Notes: a model not told the origin generated them from the letters alone. A stretch of 64,000 nt of DNA from CAVTJX01 sp963735175 (GCA_963735175.1 CAVTJX010000003.1:62001-126000), one strand, 5' to 3'. Numbered from the stretch's first letter, positions 36,736 through 46,632 are shown. A program made the numbers and translations.

Positions 36736-36853
36736 CTCGTCATCCTGACGTTCTTACGGAAGGATCTCCAACAGCGACCATTTCTGCTAATCTGCCCCAT
36801 CGCCGCGCGGGGATTCCACTCCCCGCGCGTGTTCTGGATCGTCATCCTGACTT
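36736..36853. repeat. Intergenic repeats: GTCATCCTGAC copy 2 and CGCGCGGGG palindrome
   Basis: 36736-36783 repeats the element at 8063-8110 (shared GGAAGGATCTCC, AACAGCGACCA). CGCCGCGCGGGGATT and CCCCGCGCG (36801-36830) form the common palindrome. A partial ATCGTCATCCTGAC follows at 36839. The rest of 36711-36952 has no gene. Confidence 0.65.
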
Positions 36854-36952
36854 TTCGCCATCATGGCTCATTTAAGGCGGTGAAGCCTCTACTCTCCTCC
36901 TGGGCTTCTGTGTCTCGCGTTCCGGACGCAACTATATTGCCGGAGATTTTTC

Positions 36953-38257
36953 TTGCGCTATTTCCTGATAGGCATACTGACTATTTGTTCGCTTTTCGGC
37001 ATGCAGACGTGGGGCGAGACGCCAATGCCCAAGATGCCTCTGGCCAAAACAGATATCTGGGCGGCGCGGACTGATTCAATGGGAAACCTACTTTGGTGGA
37101 AGCGGTTCAAGGATAAGCAGATGTTAAGCGGCGCGACTGCTATTGCCACGCGCGATGGCGGCCTCGCGTTGGTTGGTGTTGCAGATAGTTGCAGGTATCC
37201 AGCAGGAAATCGAAGCTGTTGGGTAGTGGTTACGGATGGCGATGGAAACGTACGATGGGAAAGTTGTTACATTCCGGATTCGACCGCTTTTATTGTCTCT
37301 TGTCGATCTGTCGTGCAGCTCGCTGATGGTCGCTTAGTCCTTGCTGGATACTACGCAAGTCATTTTTATCCGTTCGATTCGGTATACCAGACCAATTCGT
37401 GTCGTCTGATTTGGCTGATGTGTTTGGCGGAGACCGGCGACAAATTATGGTCTAAAATTTACAGCGTTGATACGACTCATCACTATGCGGACGTTGGAGC
37501 GCTCGCCGCATGCCAGGACGGCGGTTTCGTTCTCACGGGATACGTGGGTCGACCGCAGATTTCGCGCAGTCATCAACCCAACGCAGACGGCTGGATTCTA
37601 AAGGCGGACAGCATCGGCCAGTTAGAGTGGTTGCGGACCTATGGTGGCCCGTACTGGGATGCGTTGTGCGACGTTACTCCCCTGCCTAGTGGACGAATGG
37701 CGGTTGTAGGCGAGAAGTTCAGCAGCGCCCAGGAAAACGCTCGGCCGGATGGCTGGATTGTGGAGATCAATGCAATGGGTGATGTTCTCCTCGACCGGAT
37801 AATTCAGACAGAGCCTGCCCTCACCTTGTATTCAGTGCGTTTCGCGCCTGACGGCGGAATTGTCGTCCGAGGCGATCTCCGCGAGCGACCGAATCCCCGC
37901 AAGTATAATATATTGCTTATGAAACTCACGGAATCCGGCGACAGTCTATGGTCCAGTCAATATGGCGACAACCATGGAGACCGCGGTTCACCCATTTTTG
38001 TGCAAGGGCAAGGCTACGTCTTCATGGTAAACCAATGGTTCTCAGAAGATAGCAGCCACCGCGAGCTTATTATTAAGACCGACCTTCATGGAAACGAAAT
38101 TTGGTCGCGTTTCGTCGCGGGCTGTCCTGAAAGTCGGGGGGTCTCTGACATTTACCCGGTCCCCGGTGGCTACTTTTTCACCGGTGCCGTGGAAGGACCT
38201 TGCGATTCCAGCCCAATGATGTTCCGCAATAACGAGCCTGCTCTCGGCGGCCATTGA
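36953..38257 (+). CDS. Secreted propeller-like protein, low GC, intact
   Basis: TTG 36953 (MRYFLIGILTICSLFGMQTW), 434 residues, one unbroken frame. After the signal peptide, repeats of about 50-60 residues recur: AIATRDGGLALVGVAD, QLADGRLVLAGYYA, AACQDGGFVLTGYVG, WILKADSIGQLEWLRTYGG, APDGGIVVRGDL and PVPGGYFFTGAV. It is a paralogue of 14643-15805 and 24467-25956. Unlike them it shows no lipobox, no NPFN domain and no frame breaks. Its base composition is near 50% GC, well below its neighbours, which hints at different history. It may be truncated at the C-terminus, where it ends RNNEPALGGH without a sorting domain. Function unknown. Confidence 0.7.
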   Translation: MRYFLIGILTICSLFGMQTWGETPMPKMPLAKTDIWAARTDSMGNLLWWKRFKDKQMLSGATAIATRDGGLALVGVADSCRYPAGNRSCWVVVTDGDGNVRWESCYIPDSTAFIVSCRSVVQLADGRLVLAGYYASHFYPFDSVYQTNSCRLIWLMCLAETGDKLWSKIYSVDTTHHYADVGALAACQDGGFVLTGYVGRPQISRSHQPNADGWILKADSIGQLEWLRTYGGPYWDALCDVTPLPSGRMAVVGEKFSSAQENARPDGWIVEINAMGDVLLDRIIQTEPALTLYSVRFAPDGGIVVRGDLRERPNPRKYNILLMKLTESGDSLWSSQYGDNHGDRGSPIFVQGQGYVFMVNQWFSEDSSHRELIIKTDLHGNEIWSRFVAGCPESRGVSDIYPVPGGYFFTGAVEGPCDSSPMMFRNNEPALGGH

Positions 38258-38384
38258 CGGCCAGAGGCCGCCGCTAGTAAATTGTTGGTTCTGCGCGTTA
38301 GTTGAGTTTCAAGTTTTCGTGAGGTTGGTTCGGTCTTCTTAATTTGAGTTTCGAGTTTCGTATTTCGAATTTTCTTCAGGTCCC

Positions 38385-39476
38385 ATGCCCTACCTTGTCC
38401 ATCGTGACTGCCGCCATTTTCGCGGCGAATTGCCCTGTAAGCCGCATAAAACGCACGGCGTGATCTGTGACGGTTGCGCGTTCTATGATCCCATCGCCGA
38501 GCGGATTCTCATCATCAAGCTCGCGGCGGCGGGGGACGTCATCCGCACCACGCCGCTGCTGCGCAAGCTCGAGAAAGAGCATCCGCACGCGTGGATTACG
38601 TGGCTGACGGAAACGCCCGACGTGGTGCCGACGCGCGCGCGGTTTGACGACGGCGCGGACGAGGTGCTGAAGTGGGGCCACGACGCGACGCTGATCTGCG
38701 AAGAGACGGCGTGGGACTGGGTGATCGTGCTCGATAAGGACCGCCCCGCTTGCGCGCTGGCGAACCGCACCACGGCGCGGCGGCGCTCGGGGTACATCCT
38801 CGATAATGGCCGGCCCGCGCCGGTGAACGCCGTCGCCGAGCCGAAATTCATTACCGGCATCGACGATAAAATGAACCGCGCCAATGTGCTCTCGTATCCC
38901 GCCGAAATTTTCCGCATCTGCGATTTCGAATGGCAGGGCGAGGAATATGTGCTGGATCCCTGCCTGGATCAGCCGCTGCCCGAAGGCTTGCCCAAGGGTC
39001 GGCCGCTCGTCGGCCTCAACACGGGCTGCGCGCCGCGCTGGAAAAGCCGCCTCTGGCCCGAAACGCACTGGGCCGAACTGGCCTCAATGCTGAAAGCGGA
39101 AGGATTGGGCGTGCTGCTGCTCGGCGGCCCCGCCGAAGACGAGAAGAACCGCCGCATCGCCCAGGCGTCCGGCGCGACCTACCTCGGCCATTTTCCGCTG
39201 AAGCAGTTCGTCAGGCTCGTGGGCGAAATCGATCTGATGGTGACAGCGGTGACGATGGCGATGCACCTCGCGATTGGTTTGCAGAAGCGGCTGGTGCTCT
39301 TCAACAACATCTTCAACGCCCGCGAGTTTGAACTCTACGGGCGCGGCGAAATCCTCGAGCCCGATCCGCCCTGCGTCTGCACGTTCGTGGCCGATTGCGA
39401 ATTTCACTGCATGGAGCGCATCGACCCGCACCGCGTGATCGACGCCGTCACGCGCCAGCTCAAGGTGACGGCGTGA
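38385..39476 (+). CDS. Glycosyltransferase family 9 with N-terminal Cys/His cluster
   Basis: ATG 38385, 363 residues, intact. The N-terminal 31 residues carry C9, C18, H21, H24, C28 and C31 (LPCKPHKTHGVICDGC), which looks like a metal site. The GT9 (heptosyltransferase-type) body follows: RILIIKLAAAGDVIRTTPLL, LVGLNTGCAPRWKSRLWPE, HWAELASMLKAEGLGVLLLG, DLMVTAVTMAMHLAIGLQKR. GT9 enzymes add heptose-like sugars from ADP-sugars to LPS or other glycans in the cytoplasm. Its stop overlaps the next start (GTGA), marking the beginning of a glycan-assembly operon. Confidence 0.88.
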   Translation: MPYLVHRDCRHFRGELPCKPHKTHGVICDGCAFYDPIAERILIIKLAAAGDVIRTTPLLRKLEKEHPHAWITWLTETPDVVPTRARFDDGADEVLKWGHDATLICEETAWDWVIVLDKDRPACALANRTTARRRSGYILDNGRPAPVNAVAEPKFITGIDDKMNRANVLSYPAEIFRICDFEWQGEEYVLDPCLDQPLPEGLPKGRPLVGLNTGCAPRWKSRLWPETHWAELASMLKAEGLGVLLLGGPAEDEKNRRIAQASGATYLGHFPLKQFVRLVGEIDLMVTAVTMAMHLAIGLQKRLVLFNNIFNAREFELYGRGEILEPDPPCVCTFVADCEFHCMERIDPHRVIDAVTRQLKVTA

Positions 39477-40637
39477 AAATCGCGATCGTCGGCCCCGCGT
39501 ATCCGCTGCGCGGCGGCATCGCCCAGTACCTCGCGGTGCTCTACGAGCATCTGCGCGCGCGCGGCCACGAGGTGCAGTATGTCTCCTTCATCAAGCAGTT
39601 TCCCGAGTGGCTGTTCCCCGGCAAGACGCAGAAGGAGACCAGCACCGACGTGATCGACGTCTCGCCTGTGGCGCGCTTCGCCCCGCTCGGCATGCGCAGT
39701 TGGTATCGCACCTACAAAGAGATTCGCGGCCTTTCATCCCGACCTCGTGCTGTTCAAGTGGTGGATGCCGTTTTTCGGTCCCGGTTACTGGGCCGTGGCG
39801 CATCTGCTGCGGAAACACACGCGCGCAAAGGTGCTGTTCATTCTCGACAACGTGATTCCCCACGAACACCGCCCCGGCGACAAGCAACTTTCGCAGCTCG
39901 CGGTTTCGCAGATGGATTTTGCCATCGCCCAGAGCCGCGTCGTCGAGCGCGATTTCTTCACCTGGTTCCCGCGTTTTGCCAAAGACCGCGTCGCCTTCTC
40001 GCCGCATCCCATCTATGATTGTTATCCGGCCTTCACCGGCACACAGGCGGAAGCGAAAGCGGCGGCGGGGCTCGATCCGCAGAACAATTATCTGCTGTTC
40101 TTCGGCTTCGTCCGTCATTACAAGGGGCTCGATCTGCTCTTGCGCGCGCTGCCCGACATCCGCGCGCGCCTGCCGCTCACGAAGCTGATGGTGGTGGGCG
40201 AGTTCTACGAGCCACGCGCGGGGATTGACAAGCTGGTGCGCGAGTTGGGCCTCGCGGACGCCGTGGTGATCCACGACGACTATTGCCCGAACGAGAAGGT
40301 CGGCATGTATTTCGCCGCCGCCGATGCCGCCGTGCTGCCCTACCGCAGCGCCACGCAGTCGGGGATCATTCAGGTCGCCTACGCGCTGGGGCTGCCCGTC
40401 ATCACCACCGACGTCGGCGGCCTCGGCGAAGTCGTGGTCGACGGCGAAACCGGCTTCATCGTCCCGCCCGAAAACAACGCCGCGCTGGTGGACGCCGTGG
40501 AAAAGTTCTATGCCCGCGGCGGCCGCGGCGTATTCACGGAAGGTGTTCGCGCCGCGATGAAACGCTTCGGCTGGGAGGGGATGATCGAGACCATCGAGGC
40601 TTTCGGCCAGCGGGCGCAAACGGAGCGGCGGCGGTGA
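39473..40637 (+). CDS. GT4 glycosyltransferase (one apparent indel)
   Basis: GTG 39473 overlaps the GT9 stop by GTGA. The GT-B fold opens KIAIVGPAYPLRGGIAQYL. One extra base near 39735 breaks the frame before HPDLVLFKWWMPFFGPGYW. The C-terminal half has LLFFGFVRHYKGLDLLLRAL, LMVVGEFYE, DYCPNEKVGMYFAAADAAVL, PYRSATQSGIIQVAYALGLP and TDVGGLGEVVVDGETGFIVP (nucleotide-sugar binding). Corrected length about 387. It ends at TGA 40637, which overlaps the next start. The product is about half identical by eye to the following gene, so the pair look like a duplication. Confidence 0.88.
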
Positions 40638-41773
40638 AGGTCGTCCTTTTCGGCCCGGCGTGGCCGTTTCGCGGCGGCGTGCCGCACTTCACCGGCGCGC
40701 TGGCATTGGCGCTCGAAAAAGCGGGACACACCGCGGCGCTCGTCAATTTCGAGAAGCTTTCGCCCGGACCGTTTACCCGGCGCGATCTCTATGACGATTC
40801 ACCCTTCGCGCATACCATCGAATCCGAGCGCCTTTTCGTGCCGTGGAACCCGCGCACGTGGAAAGCGACCGCCCGCGCCATCGCGGCGCAGCAGCCGGAT
40901 TTAATCGTCGCCGCGTGGTGGCTGCCCGCGCTGGGACCGGGCTATCGCGCCGTCTTCCGTGCGTTGCCGATGGCGCTGCGCGAAAAATGGGTTTATCTCG
41001 TGCACGACACGGTCTCGCACGAACGCTTCCCCGGCGACAGTGTGCTGGCCCGCATGGCGTTAAGTGAAGCCCTCCATTTCGTCACGCTCAGTCAGGCCGA
41101 GGCGCGTGTGCTGAAGACGCTGCTGCCTGAACTCGGCGAGGCCGCCATTCGCGTCGCGCCGCACCCGCTCTTCGAAAATTATCCGCACTATCCCGGCTCA
41201 CAAACAGAAGCGCGAGCCAGCCTGAATTGCGCCGCGCCGCGCGTGCTGCTCTTCTTTGGCTTTGTCCGCGCAGTACAAGGGACTCGATTTATTGCTGCGG
41301 GCGATGCCACAGGTCCTTGCGTACGACCCGAACATCAAACTCCTTGTCTGCGGTCCGTTTCACGAAGCGCGCGCGGAGTATGACCGGATCATTTCCGAGC
41401 GAAAGCTCGGCGCAAGCGTCGTCATCCACGATCGCTATTTTTCGGGCGCAGAAATTAGCCCGTGTTTTGCCGCCGCCGACGCCGTGGTGCTGCCCTATCG
41501 CAGCGCCACGCAGTCGGGGATTGTGCCGCTGGCGTACGCGTTCGGCGTGCCGGTGCTCTCCACCGCGGTCGGCGGCCTCGCCGAAGTCGTGAAAGACGGC
41601 GAATCCGGTGTCGTGATTTCGGCGCCCGAGCCTGCGGCTATTGCCGCCGCCGTTGAAACTTTTTATGCCGTTGGCGGCCGCGACGCCTTTACCGTGGGCG
41701 TGCAAAGCGCAGCCGCCGGCTATGCCTGGGACGCGTTTATTCAAAGCCTTATAGATACGAGGGACGTAAGTGA
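40634..41773 (+). CDS. GT4 glycosyltransferase, paralogue of the preceding gene (two apparent indels)
   Basis: GTG 40634 overlaps the upstream stop by GTGA. It begins VVLFGPAWPFRGGVPHFTG. One extra base near 41270 breaks FFGFVR|QYKGLDLLLRAM. The C-terminal half has DRYFSGAEISPCFAAADAVV, LPYRSATQSGIVPLAYAFGV and STAVGGLAEVVKDGESGVVI. In this frame no stop occurs near the expected end; the frame runs on to 42362 through the DinB gene. A frame change just before the end would use TGA 41771-41773, which overlaps the DinB ATG as TGATG. I take that as the true end. Confidence 0.8.
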
Positions 41774-42249
41774 TGAACGATATGTTTTCCAATCTTCGCC
41801 GCCTCTTCGCCTGGGACCACTGGGCCAATCGCACGCTATTGGCGTCGCTCTCCACTACGCCGCAGCCGCCCGTCAGCGCCGTCAGGCGCATGGCGCATAT
41901 TATTGCCGTCGAAGATCTCTATCGCGCGCGGTTGCGCGCTGCGGATACCGCCGGCATCGTCATCTGGCCGGAGTATCGCATCACCGAACTCGAAACCCAT
42001 TTCGAGCGGTTGGCAAACGAGTGGCGTGCGTATTTCGCCGGCCTGCAACCGGCGGATCTGGCCCGCGTCAGCGCGTACACCAACAGTCAGGGCCAGCGCT
42101 GGGAAAACACGCGCGGCGATATGCTGCTGCATCTGGCCATGCACGGCGCGTATCATCGCGGCCAGGTCGCCGCCGACATTCGCGCCGCTGGCGGCGAACC
42201 CGCCTACACCGATTTCATCGAAGCCGTGCGCAAAGGCTTCGTCAAATGA
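41773..42249 (+). CDS. DinB-family metal-binding protein
   Basis: ATG 41773 (a GTG one codon earlier is possible), 158 residues, intact. The four-helix DinB pattern is seen: FSNLRRLFAWDHWANRTLLA, MAHIIAVEDLYRARL, WEYRITELETHFERL and MLLHLAMHGAYHRGQVAADIR. His in AHIIAVE and in MHGAYHRGQ would bind a divalent metal. DinB-like proteins include bacillithiol transferases and many of unknown role. It is embedded among sugar-transfer genes, which is not obviously explained. Confidence 0.85.
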   Translation: MNDMFSNLRRLFAWDHWANRTLLASLSTTPQPPVSAVRRMAHIIAVEDLYRARLRAADTAGIVIWPEYRITELETHFERLANEWRAYFAGLQPADLARVSAYTNSQGQRWENTRGDMLLHLAMHGAYHRGQVAADIRAAGGEPAYTDFIEAVRKGFVK

Positions 42250-42260
42250 TTCCGTGCGCA

Positions 42261-42327
42261 GTGGTGACTCTCCGAGTCACCCCTCTTGGGGATGTAACAG
42301 ACGGGGGACTCTGGAGAGTCCCCACGG
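42261..42327. repeat. GGTGACTCTC...GAGAGTCCCC repeat
   Basis: GTGGTGACTCTCCGAGTCAC and GGGGACTCTGGAGAGTCCCC form two small hairpins. A short relative (GTGGTGACTCTCCAGAGTCA) is at 46433-46456. Confidence 0.65.
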
Positions 42328-42348
42328 CGATATTCTATAGGAACATTC

Positions 42349-43177
42349 GTGCTCCACGTTGAAGCCATCGATTACGATCCGTTAAAAGCCGTGCTCGGGC
42401 GCATGGTCGCCCGCAGCGTGCTGCGCCGCAAGCTGTTTTTCAAGGCGCTGGGCGCGCTCTTTTTGCGTCAGTGGCACGTGCGCGCCGCGCTCAAGGCGAT
42501 CAAGCGCGACCATCAGGTTCACGATATTCTCGACGCCGGCTCCGGCTATGGCCAGTATAGCTACTACATGGGCCGCCTCTGGCCGCACGCCGCGATCCTC
42601 GGCGTCGACGTCAAGGAGGAACAGGTCCGCGATTGCCGCTGGTTCACGCACCGGATCCAACGCCGCAACGTCCACTTCGAACTGGGCGACCTGACGACGT
42701 TCGAGCGCGCGGAAAGCTTCGACCTCGCGCTCAGCGTGGACGTGATGGAACACATCCTTGAAGACGAGGCCGTCTTCCGCAACGTCTTCGCCAGCTTGCG
42801 TCCCGGCGGATTGTTTGTCATTTCCACGCCCGCCACCGTCAAAGAAGAGTCCGCATCACAATCCCGACAGCGTCATCGGCGAGCATGTGCGTGAGGGCTA
42901 CACCGAACGCGAATTCTATCATAAAATGCAGAACGCGGGTTTCACCGTGGACGTGTTGAAGCGCGTCTACGGACCCGTGTGGGGCACTTTCGCCTGGCAA
43001 ACGCTGCAACGCATTCCCATGCGGCTGCTGTCGCTCTCCAAACTGTTCTTCGTGGTTGTCATCCCGTGGATGATTGTCCTTTATCCCTTCGCCGCGCTGG
43101 CCATGTTTCTCGACGTGCGCGCGCGCAACAAGCGCGGCGGCGGTTGGCTGATGGTGGCGCGTAAGCCTTTAAATTAG
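42349..43177 (+). CDS. Class I SAM-dependent methyltransferase with C-terminal membrane segment (one apparent indel)
   Basis: GTG 42349. Motif I is ILDAGSGYGQYSYYMG (about residue 62), motif II AILGVDVKEEQVRD, then FDLALSVDVMEHILEDEAVF and LRPGGLFVISTPA, typical of Methyltransf_25/11. One extra base near 42850 breaks ATVKEES|HHNPDSVIGEHVREGYTERE. A hydrophobic stretch near the end (LFFVVVIPWMIVLYPFAALAMF) suggests membrane anchoring. Corrected length about 275, ending at TAG 43177. As the last gene of the GT9-GT4-GT4 group it may methylate the glycan, which is inference. Confidence 0.85.
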
Positions 43178-43198
43178 TTCACACGGCCTCTCAAGAAT

Positions 43199-43226
43199 TA
43201 GGCTCCGGCATACTTTCCGGAGCCTA
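43199..43226 (+). terminator. Terminator of the glycan cluster
   Basis: TAGGCTCCGG (43199-43208) pairs with CCGGAGCCTA (43217-43226), then TTTTATT. It lies 21 bases after the methyltransferase stop. Confidence 0.88.
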
Positions 43227-43345
43227 TTTTATTGTTATTTATGGCATATTGTCGGTTGCATCCCGGCATGGGAAATGCTATCTTTCAAGTTCGGTCTTAA
43301 TTTTCTGCGGTGGGTTTTGCCTCGTTACCATTCGGATTGAATTTT

Positions 43346-46300
43346 ATGCGATTGCTTTCAATTTTGTTCGTCCTGGCGCTCGCGTGCGCCGCTTTAGCGC
43401 TGCAGCCCATTTCGCGCAGCGCCCTCGAAACGGCGCCGACCTTCGTTGACCAGACCGGCACAGGCTACGAGCTTGACAACCGTGTTGTCGACAGCCGCGA
43501 CGGACACCTGCAGTGCGTTTCGCAGCTTGCCGAGGGTCCCTTTCCGGGCACGCCCGAAGCTGCCGCCCGCGCGTTCCTGGCGCGTCATCGCGACTGGGTG
43601 GGTGTGTTGCCCTCCACGGACAACCTTGCCGCCGTGCAAACGACTCACAGCCCGATGGGATCGCACGTCACCTTCGAACGCACCATCGGCGGCCTGCCCG
43701 TCTACCCCGGCGAACTTGTCGTAACGTTGGACAAGCAGAGCATCGTCCGCTTCTATTTTTCGAGTCTCATCGCCGTTCCCGAAAACCTCTCCACCGCTGT
43801 GGCGCTATCCTCCGAGCAGGCCGTCGCGATCGCATTGAATTATCTGAAACCCGCTTTGCCGCCCAAGGACGCGCCGCAAACGCGGCTCGTCATCTGGGCG
43901 GGCGATAATCGTGACATCGCCGTCTGCTGGCGCGTGAATCAGTTTCTCGACACTCCGCGCGGTGACTGGGAAGTGCTGGTTGACGCCAGTTCCGGCGCGA
44001 TCCGCCGCGTGAAGGACCGGATCTGCTATCTGAACGGCACGGGTTCGATCTTCAAGCCGGATCCGCTCACCACGGCGCAGGTGGCCTACGGCACCACCGG
44101 CTACAGCGATGGCAACGACGCCAGTACCGCGCAGCTCCAATCGCAGATCCGCATCGACACGCTCTTCGACATCACGCTGTCCAGCGGCGTCTACCGCCTC
44201 GAAGGTCCCTTCTGCCGGATCACCGATTGGGACACGCCGACTTCGGCTCCCGTCACGGCTACGCATCCCGACAGCTTCCGCTTCAATCGCCAGCAGCAGG
44301 GATTCGAGGACGTCAATGTGTACTTCCACATCTCAACGGCGCAACGCTGGATTCAAAGTCTGGGCTTCAACGATGTTCAGAATCAGCCGATGCAGATCGA
44401 CGCGCACGGCGTGCAGGGCGATGACAATTCTTACTTCACCGTTTCGGGCGGCGGCCGCTGCTCCTTCGGCGAGGGCGGCGTCGACGACGCCGAAGATGCC
44501 GACGTCATCTGGCACGAATACGGCCACGCCATGCAGTTCGGCATCAACAGCAACTGGGGCGGCGGGGACAAGGGCGCCATGGGCGAAGGCTTCGGCGATT
44601 ACTGGGCCGCATCCTACTCGCGCCTGCTCTCCGATTATCGCGCCACCTGGGTCTACAACTGGGACGGCCACAATTCGTTCTGGGACGGCCGCACGCTGAA
44701 CGCCAACAAGCACTACCCGCAGAACCTCAGCGGCGAAGTTCACGACGACGGCGAAATCTGGAGTCAGCCTTGTTACGAAGCGCGCCTCGATCTCGGCCGC
44801 CCGGTGATGGACCAGCTCGTCATTCAGCATCATTTCCTGATTGGCAGCAGCGCCACCATGCCCGCCGCGGCGCAGGCGCTGTTGACGGCGGACGAGAGTC
44901 TGAACGGCGGCGTTAATCACTGGGCGTTGTACGCGCGCTTCGTGCCGCGCGGCCTGCTTTCTAATCCGCCCGCCTTCGCGCTGCTTTCACCGGTGAGCGG
45001 CGGACTCGTGCCCATCGACAGCGCCATCACCGTCGCCTGGTCGCCGGGCTTGCTCACGGCCGGAATCCGCATCGACCTCTCGCGCACCGGCGCCGCCGGC
45101 CCGTGGACGACGCTCGTGCCCTCTACCGACAACGACGGCCGCGAATCCGTGGTGATTCCCGGACCCGCGACGACCAACGCCCGCATCCGCATCGTTTCGC
45201 TCGGCACACCGGCCTATTCCGATTCTTCCGACAACAGCTTCGCCGTCGCCGAGATTCATGTCTACGAGCGGGAAGATTTTGACAACGGCGCCGACGGCTG
45301 GATACACCAAACGCCGGGTATCGCCTGGGCTGACCAATGGCATCTTTCCATCGAGCGCGCGCTCTCCGGCGGCTTTTCCTACAAGTGCGGCAATACCGGC
45401 ACGGGCAACTATGGCACGCGCTGCGACAGCCGGCTCCTCTCGCCCATCTATACAGTGCCGCCGCTGGGGATGCTGGAATACTGGCAGCAAATCGAGGCCG
45501 AAACGGTGATGAGCATGCCCGATTCGGCTAACGACGGCGGGATCCTCGAACTCTCCATCGATGGCGGCAACTTCACGCAGGTATTTCCGTCACAGAACGG
45601 CTACAACTGCACGATCCGCTCGGCCACGATTCCCACGGGTCCGTTTCCGGCGGGCACCCAGCTTTTCAGCGGCAGCACAACTACGTGGACGAAAGTCGGT
45701 CTGAATCTCGCGCCCTGGGCCGGCCACGTCGTGCAGCTCAGTTTCCGCTTCGGCAGCAACACCACCGTGGGCGGGGAAGGCTGGTATGTCGACGGCGTCC
45801 AGATTTATGGCCGTCCCAATGTCGCGCCCGGCAGCTTCGCGCGCCTCACGCCGCTCGACAATTCGCAAACGTCATCCGACACGGTGCGCTTCGCCTGGTC
45901 TGCCGCGGCCGATACCGACAGCGATCCCGTACGCTACCGTTTCCGTCTGGGCTCTGAAACCTATCCCACGGCCTGGGACACCGTCACCGCGGACACCAAC
46001 TTTACCGCTATCCTGCCGCTCGCCTCGCTGGATGAGCTGCTGGAGTTTCATTGGAGCGTCATTGCCACGGATGGCTACGACAGCACGGCCGCGACCAACG
46101 GCTCCGGTGTGTTCAATGCCGATGTCTCGGCGGTGGGTTCACAGCCGCAGATCGTGAATAATTACAGCCTGACGAGCTACCCCAATCCCTTCAATCCCAC
46201 AACTACGTTGGCCTTCAGCCTGCCGCAACCCGGCGCGGCGGTGCTCGCCGTCTTTGACGTGACGGGCCGTGAAGTGTTCCGCCGCGACTTCAGTTATCTC

Positions 46301-46417
46301 CCGGCGGGCGCGCACACGCTGCAGCTCGATGCCAGCCGCTGGGCTTCGGGTCTCTATCTGGCCCGCCTCGAAGCCGGTCCCGCGCAACGCACCGCGAAGC
46401 TCCTGCTTGTGCGGTAG
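43346..46417 (+). CDS. Secreted M36-like metalloprotease with FTP propeptide and T9SS-type sorting domain
   Basis: Start at ATG 43346 (MRLLSILFVLALACAALALQ); an upstream GTG at 43310 is less likely. 1023 residues, intact. The FTP/PepSY propeptide covers about residues 30-180. The catalytic domain has DADVIWHEYGHAMQFG (HExxH, His about 390) and MGEGFGDYWA, whose Glu is the third zinc ligand. A MAM/concanavalin-like sandwich follows (DNGADGWIHQTPGIAWADQW, WYVDGVQIYGRP), then a fibronectin-like domain. The end has TSYPNPFNPTTTLAFSL and GLYLARLEAGPA, the NPFN sorting domain. It is a second exported protease besides the S8 enzyme at 1753. Confidence 0.88.
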   Translation: MRLLSILFVLALACAALALQPISRSALETAPTFVDQTGTGYELDNRVVDSRDGHLQCVSQLAEGPFPGTPEAAARAFLARHRDWVGVLPSTDNLAAVQTTHSPMGSHVTFERTIGGLPVYPGELVVTLDKQSIVRFYFSSLIAVPENLSTAVALSSEQAVAIALNYLKPALPPKDAPQTRLVIWAGDNRDIAVCWRVNQFLDTPRGDWEVLVDASSGAIRRVKDRICYLNGTGSIFKPDPLTTAQVAYGTTGYSDGNDASTAQLQSQIRIDTLFDITLSSGVYRLEGPFCRITDWDTPTSAPVTATHPDSFRFNRQQQGFEDVNVYFHISTAQRWIQSLGFNDVQNQPMQIDAHGVQGDDNSYFTVSGGGRCSFGEGGVDDAEDADVIWHEYGHAMQFGINSNWGGGDKGAMGEGFGDYWAASYSRLLSDYRATWVYNWDGHNSFWDGRTLNANKHYPQNLSGEVHDDGEIWSQPCYEARLDLGRPVMDQLVIQHHFLIGSSATMPAAAQALLTADESLNGGVNHWALYARFVPRGLLSNPPAFALLSPVSGGLVPIDSAITVAWSPGLLTAGIRIDLSRTGAAGPWTTLVPSTDNDGRESVVIPGPATTNARIRIVSLGTPAYSDSSDNSFAVAEIHVYEREDFDNGADGWIHQTPGIAWADQWHLSIERALSGGFSYKCGNTGTGNYGTRCDSRLLSPIYTVPPLGMLEYWQQIEAETVMSMPDSANDGGILELSIDGGNFTQVFPSQNGYNCTIRSATIPTGPFPAGTQLFSGSTTTWTKVGLNLAPWAGHVVQLSFRFGSNTTVGGEGWYVDGVQIYGRPNVAPGSFARLTPLDNSQTSSDTVRFAWSAAADTDSDPVRYRFRLGSETYPTAWDTVTADTNFTAILPLASLDELLEFHWSVIATDGYDSTAATNGSGVFNADVSAVGSQPQIVNNYSLTSYPNPFNPTTTLAFSLPQPGAAVLAVFDVTGREVFRRDFSYLPAGAHTLQLDASRWASGLYLARLEAGPAQRTAKLLLVR

Positions 46418-46603
46418 GTCTACAGAATTCGCCGTGGTGACTCTCCAGAGTCACCCGTCCGTTCCGTTCTTCATCGACGCGCGGGGTGCCCTCACCCCGC
46501 GCGTTTCTATTAGACGCGCATCTTCACAAACTCCCGCCATCCGCCAACTTCCAAGCCACTTTATTCACAGAATTAAAATATATTTTCGAAGCCTCCGCAG
46601 GGC
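46418..46603. repeat. Repeats after the metalloprotease gene
   Basis: GTGGTGACTCTCCAGAGTCA (46433-46456) and GACGCGCGGGGTGCCCTCAC/CCCGCGCG (46478-46504) are copies of families seen at 42261 and 20380. AT-rich bases follow to 46603. No gene is seen. Confidence 0.65.
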
Positions 46604-46632
46604 TTGACATTGCCGGATTTCACATGTAAATT
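46604..46632 (+). promoter_or_regulatory. Sigma70-type promoter for the CBS gene
   Basis: TTGACA (46604-46609), 17-base spacer, TAAATT (46627-46632), 37 bases before the ATG at 46670. Confidence 0.6.

Noticed and set aside
41256..42362. GT4 frame continuing through DinB to 42362 as a fusion protein
   Set aside because: Past 41760 the sequence becomes Arg/Ala-rich shadow of DinB. A lost stop by one more indel explains it better than a fusion.
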